A DNA stretch of 64,000 nucleotides, taken from contig NC_134108.1 in assembly GCF_040939455.1 (NCBI RefSeq), positions 7,841,501-7,905,500 on the forward strand, written 5' to 3'. Under the pieces are notes generated by a model. It searched no databases. It had not been told where the DNA came from and saw only the letters and a list, made by a program, of their open reading frames with translations. A program made the translations under genes and the position numbers. Below, in pieces: positions 25,860-64,000 of the stretch. The stretch is from Microcebus murinus. Its lineage: Eukaryota; Chordata; Mammalia; Primates; Cheirogaleidae. Numbering within the stretch: position 1 is the stretch's first letter; each line of letters starts with the position of its first letter.

Positions 25860-26527
25860 AACAAGTACAAATTCAGCAATTTTAATCAATATTCTTGCAG
25901 ACAAGTGTGGATATGTATATGCATATATACATATATATATCAAAATTGAGAATTTACAAATAAGATTTGATACATTTAGTCTAGCAGTGGGTAGGTCCAT
26001 AGAATAAATCTCAAGTAGGATATATTTTCTTTGGCGATGTTCTTAGTAATTCAGTTCTACTGCATACAAAGAGACCTGAAGCTTAAATTCAGCTAGTTTT
26101 GGAGGAGTCCAAAATGAGAAAAACAGAGAGCGTGTAGCATTCCATAAAGCAAGCACAGTGTGCTTATGCTGTTTCTGGGAATACGAAAGTGCCCGAATGT
26201 TGTGCCTAAACGGTCTGGAAATCACACTGAATCAGCTGCTGGTTTCGGATGTCTCTGGGACGTGTTACCATAAACAAAAAACGTGGAGAAGCGAAGTTAA
26301 CAGCAAAACTGAATCCTGTTCACAGTCTAGGCCGAGAAATGGGGCCGAGGTCCAGACTGAAGATGACCAGAATGTCCAGTGTCCAACCGTGTGGCCTTCC
26401 TGACAGCTGGGCAGCCACGGCGGGGCTGGGGACGCCGTCCGTCTTCTGCTCACAGCCCCTGTGCAAGGGAGCCCACCGGGCCGGGCGGGGCTGGGCGGGG
26501 CCGGCTTGCAGAGCGATAGTCCCGTGG
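25860..26527 (-). other. FNDC1: Probable FNDC1 3' UTR
   Basis: Sequence between the stop codon and the proposed cleavage site, about 668 nt on the minus strand. It shows no AATAAA on that strand. The only close variant is ATTAAA near the far end (see the separate entry). The end coordinate is an estimate. Confidence 0.5.
25881..25886 (-). promoter_or_regulatory. Candidate FNDC1 poly(A) signal ATTAAA
   Basis: Read on the minus strand this is ATTAAA, the commonest variant of AATAAA. About 35-45 nt further on in the transcript direction is a GT-rich stretch (tgtgtgtggg, near 25840-25850), as expected for a downstream element, so cleavage near 25860 is likely. Transcript 3'-end reads would decide. 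Confidence 0.5.

Positions 26528-64000
<37,473 letters not shown>

Overview
The window is nuclear DNA of a primate, most likely a strepsirrhine (lemur-type). Four Alu elements carry the same A+T-rich middle linker (ttaattggccaact followed by a run of ta), a form I associate with lemur Alus. Three L1 3' ends share an unusual G-rich 3' UTR. Mammal-wide fossil repeats (L2, MIR, MER20, MER5-like, Tigger-like) fill much of the rest. There is no bacterial or phage sequence, no tRNA or rRNA gene, and no CRISPR array.

One protein-coding gene is present: FNDC1 (fibronectin type III domain containing 1, also called AGS8), on the minus strand. Its last 14 coding exons run from 63566 down to the stop codon at 26528-26530. 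All exons have GT-AG borders and compatible phases, and they join into one reading frame of about 1512 codons with no frameshift or stop. I recall human FNDC1 as 1894 residues, so about 380 N-terminal residues (signal peptide and the first FN3 domains) should lie beyond position 64000. In protein order the exons give the end of an FN3 domain, a single 2583-nt exon for a disordered Ser/Pro/Arg-rich region, small Gly-rich exons, a threonine-rich exon with internal repeats, an acidic linker, a complete FN3 domain split over three exons, a 30-nt exon, and a conserved Cys-containing C-terminal domain. A poly(A) signal (ATTAAA) with a GT-rich downstream element suggests a 3' UTR of roughly 665 nt ending near 25860.

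Positions 1 to about 25.8 kb are the 3' flank of FNDC1. No live gene is recognisable there. It holds a 5'-truncated L1 (692-1206), a MER20 nested in an L2 (about 2780-3400), a CpG-rich fossil repeat (7456-7876), an L1 with a 5' inversion that retains part of the endonuclease domain (11167-12369), another L1 3' end (16072-16465), a Tigger-like fossil, two Alus, a processed EIF1 pseudogene (about 20518-21010), and a 341-bp element with 40-bp terminal inverted repeats (24364-24704).

The FNDC1 introns hold two more Alus, old L1 3' ends, a Tc1/mariner-like MITE (58153-58610), several hAT fossils, and a minisatellite of 48-bp units of about 1 kb (42115-43185) whose repeat length keeps both strands open in several frames. 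I found no convincing new biological system. The items most worth a second look are the minisatellite, the two inverted-repeat elements, the coding Thr/Arg repeat in FNDC1, the L1 inversion and the EIF1 pseudogene.
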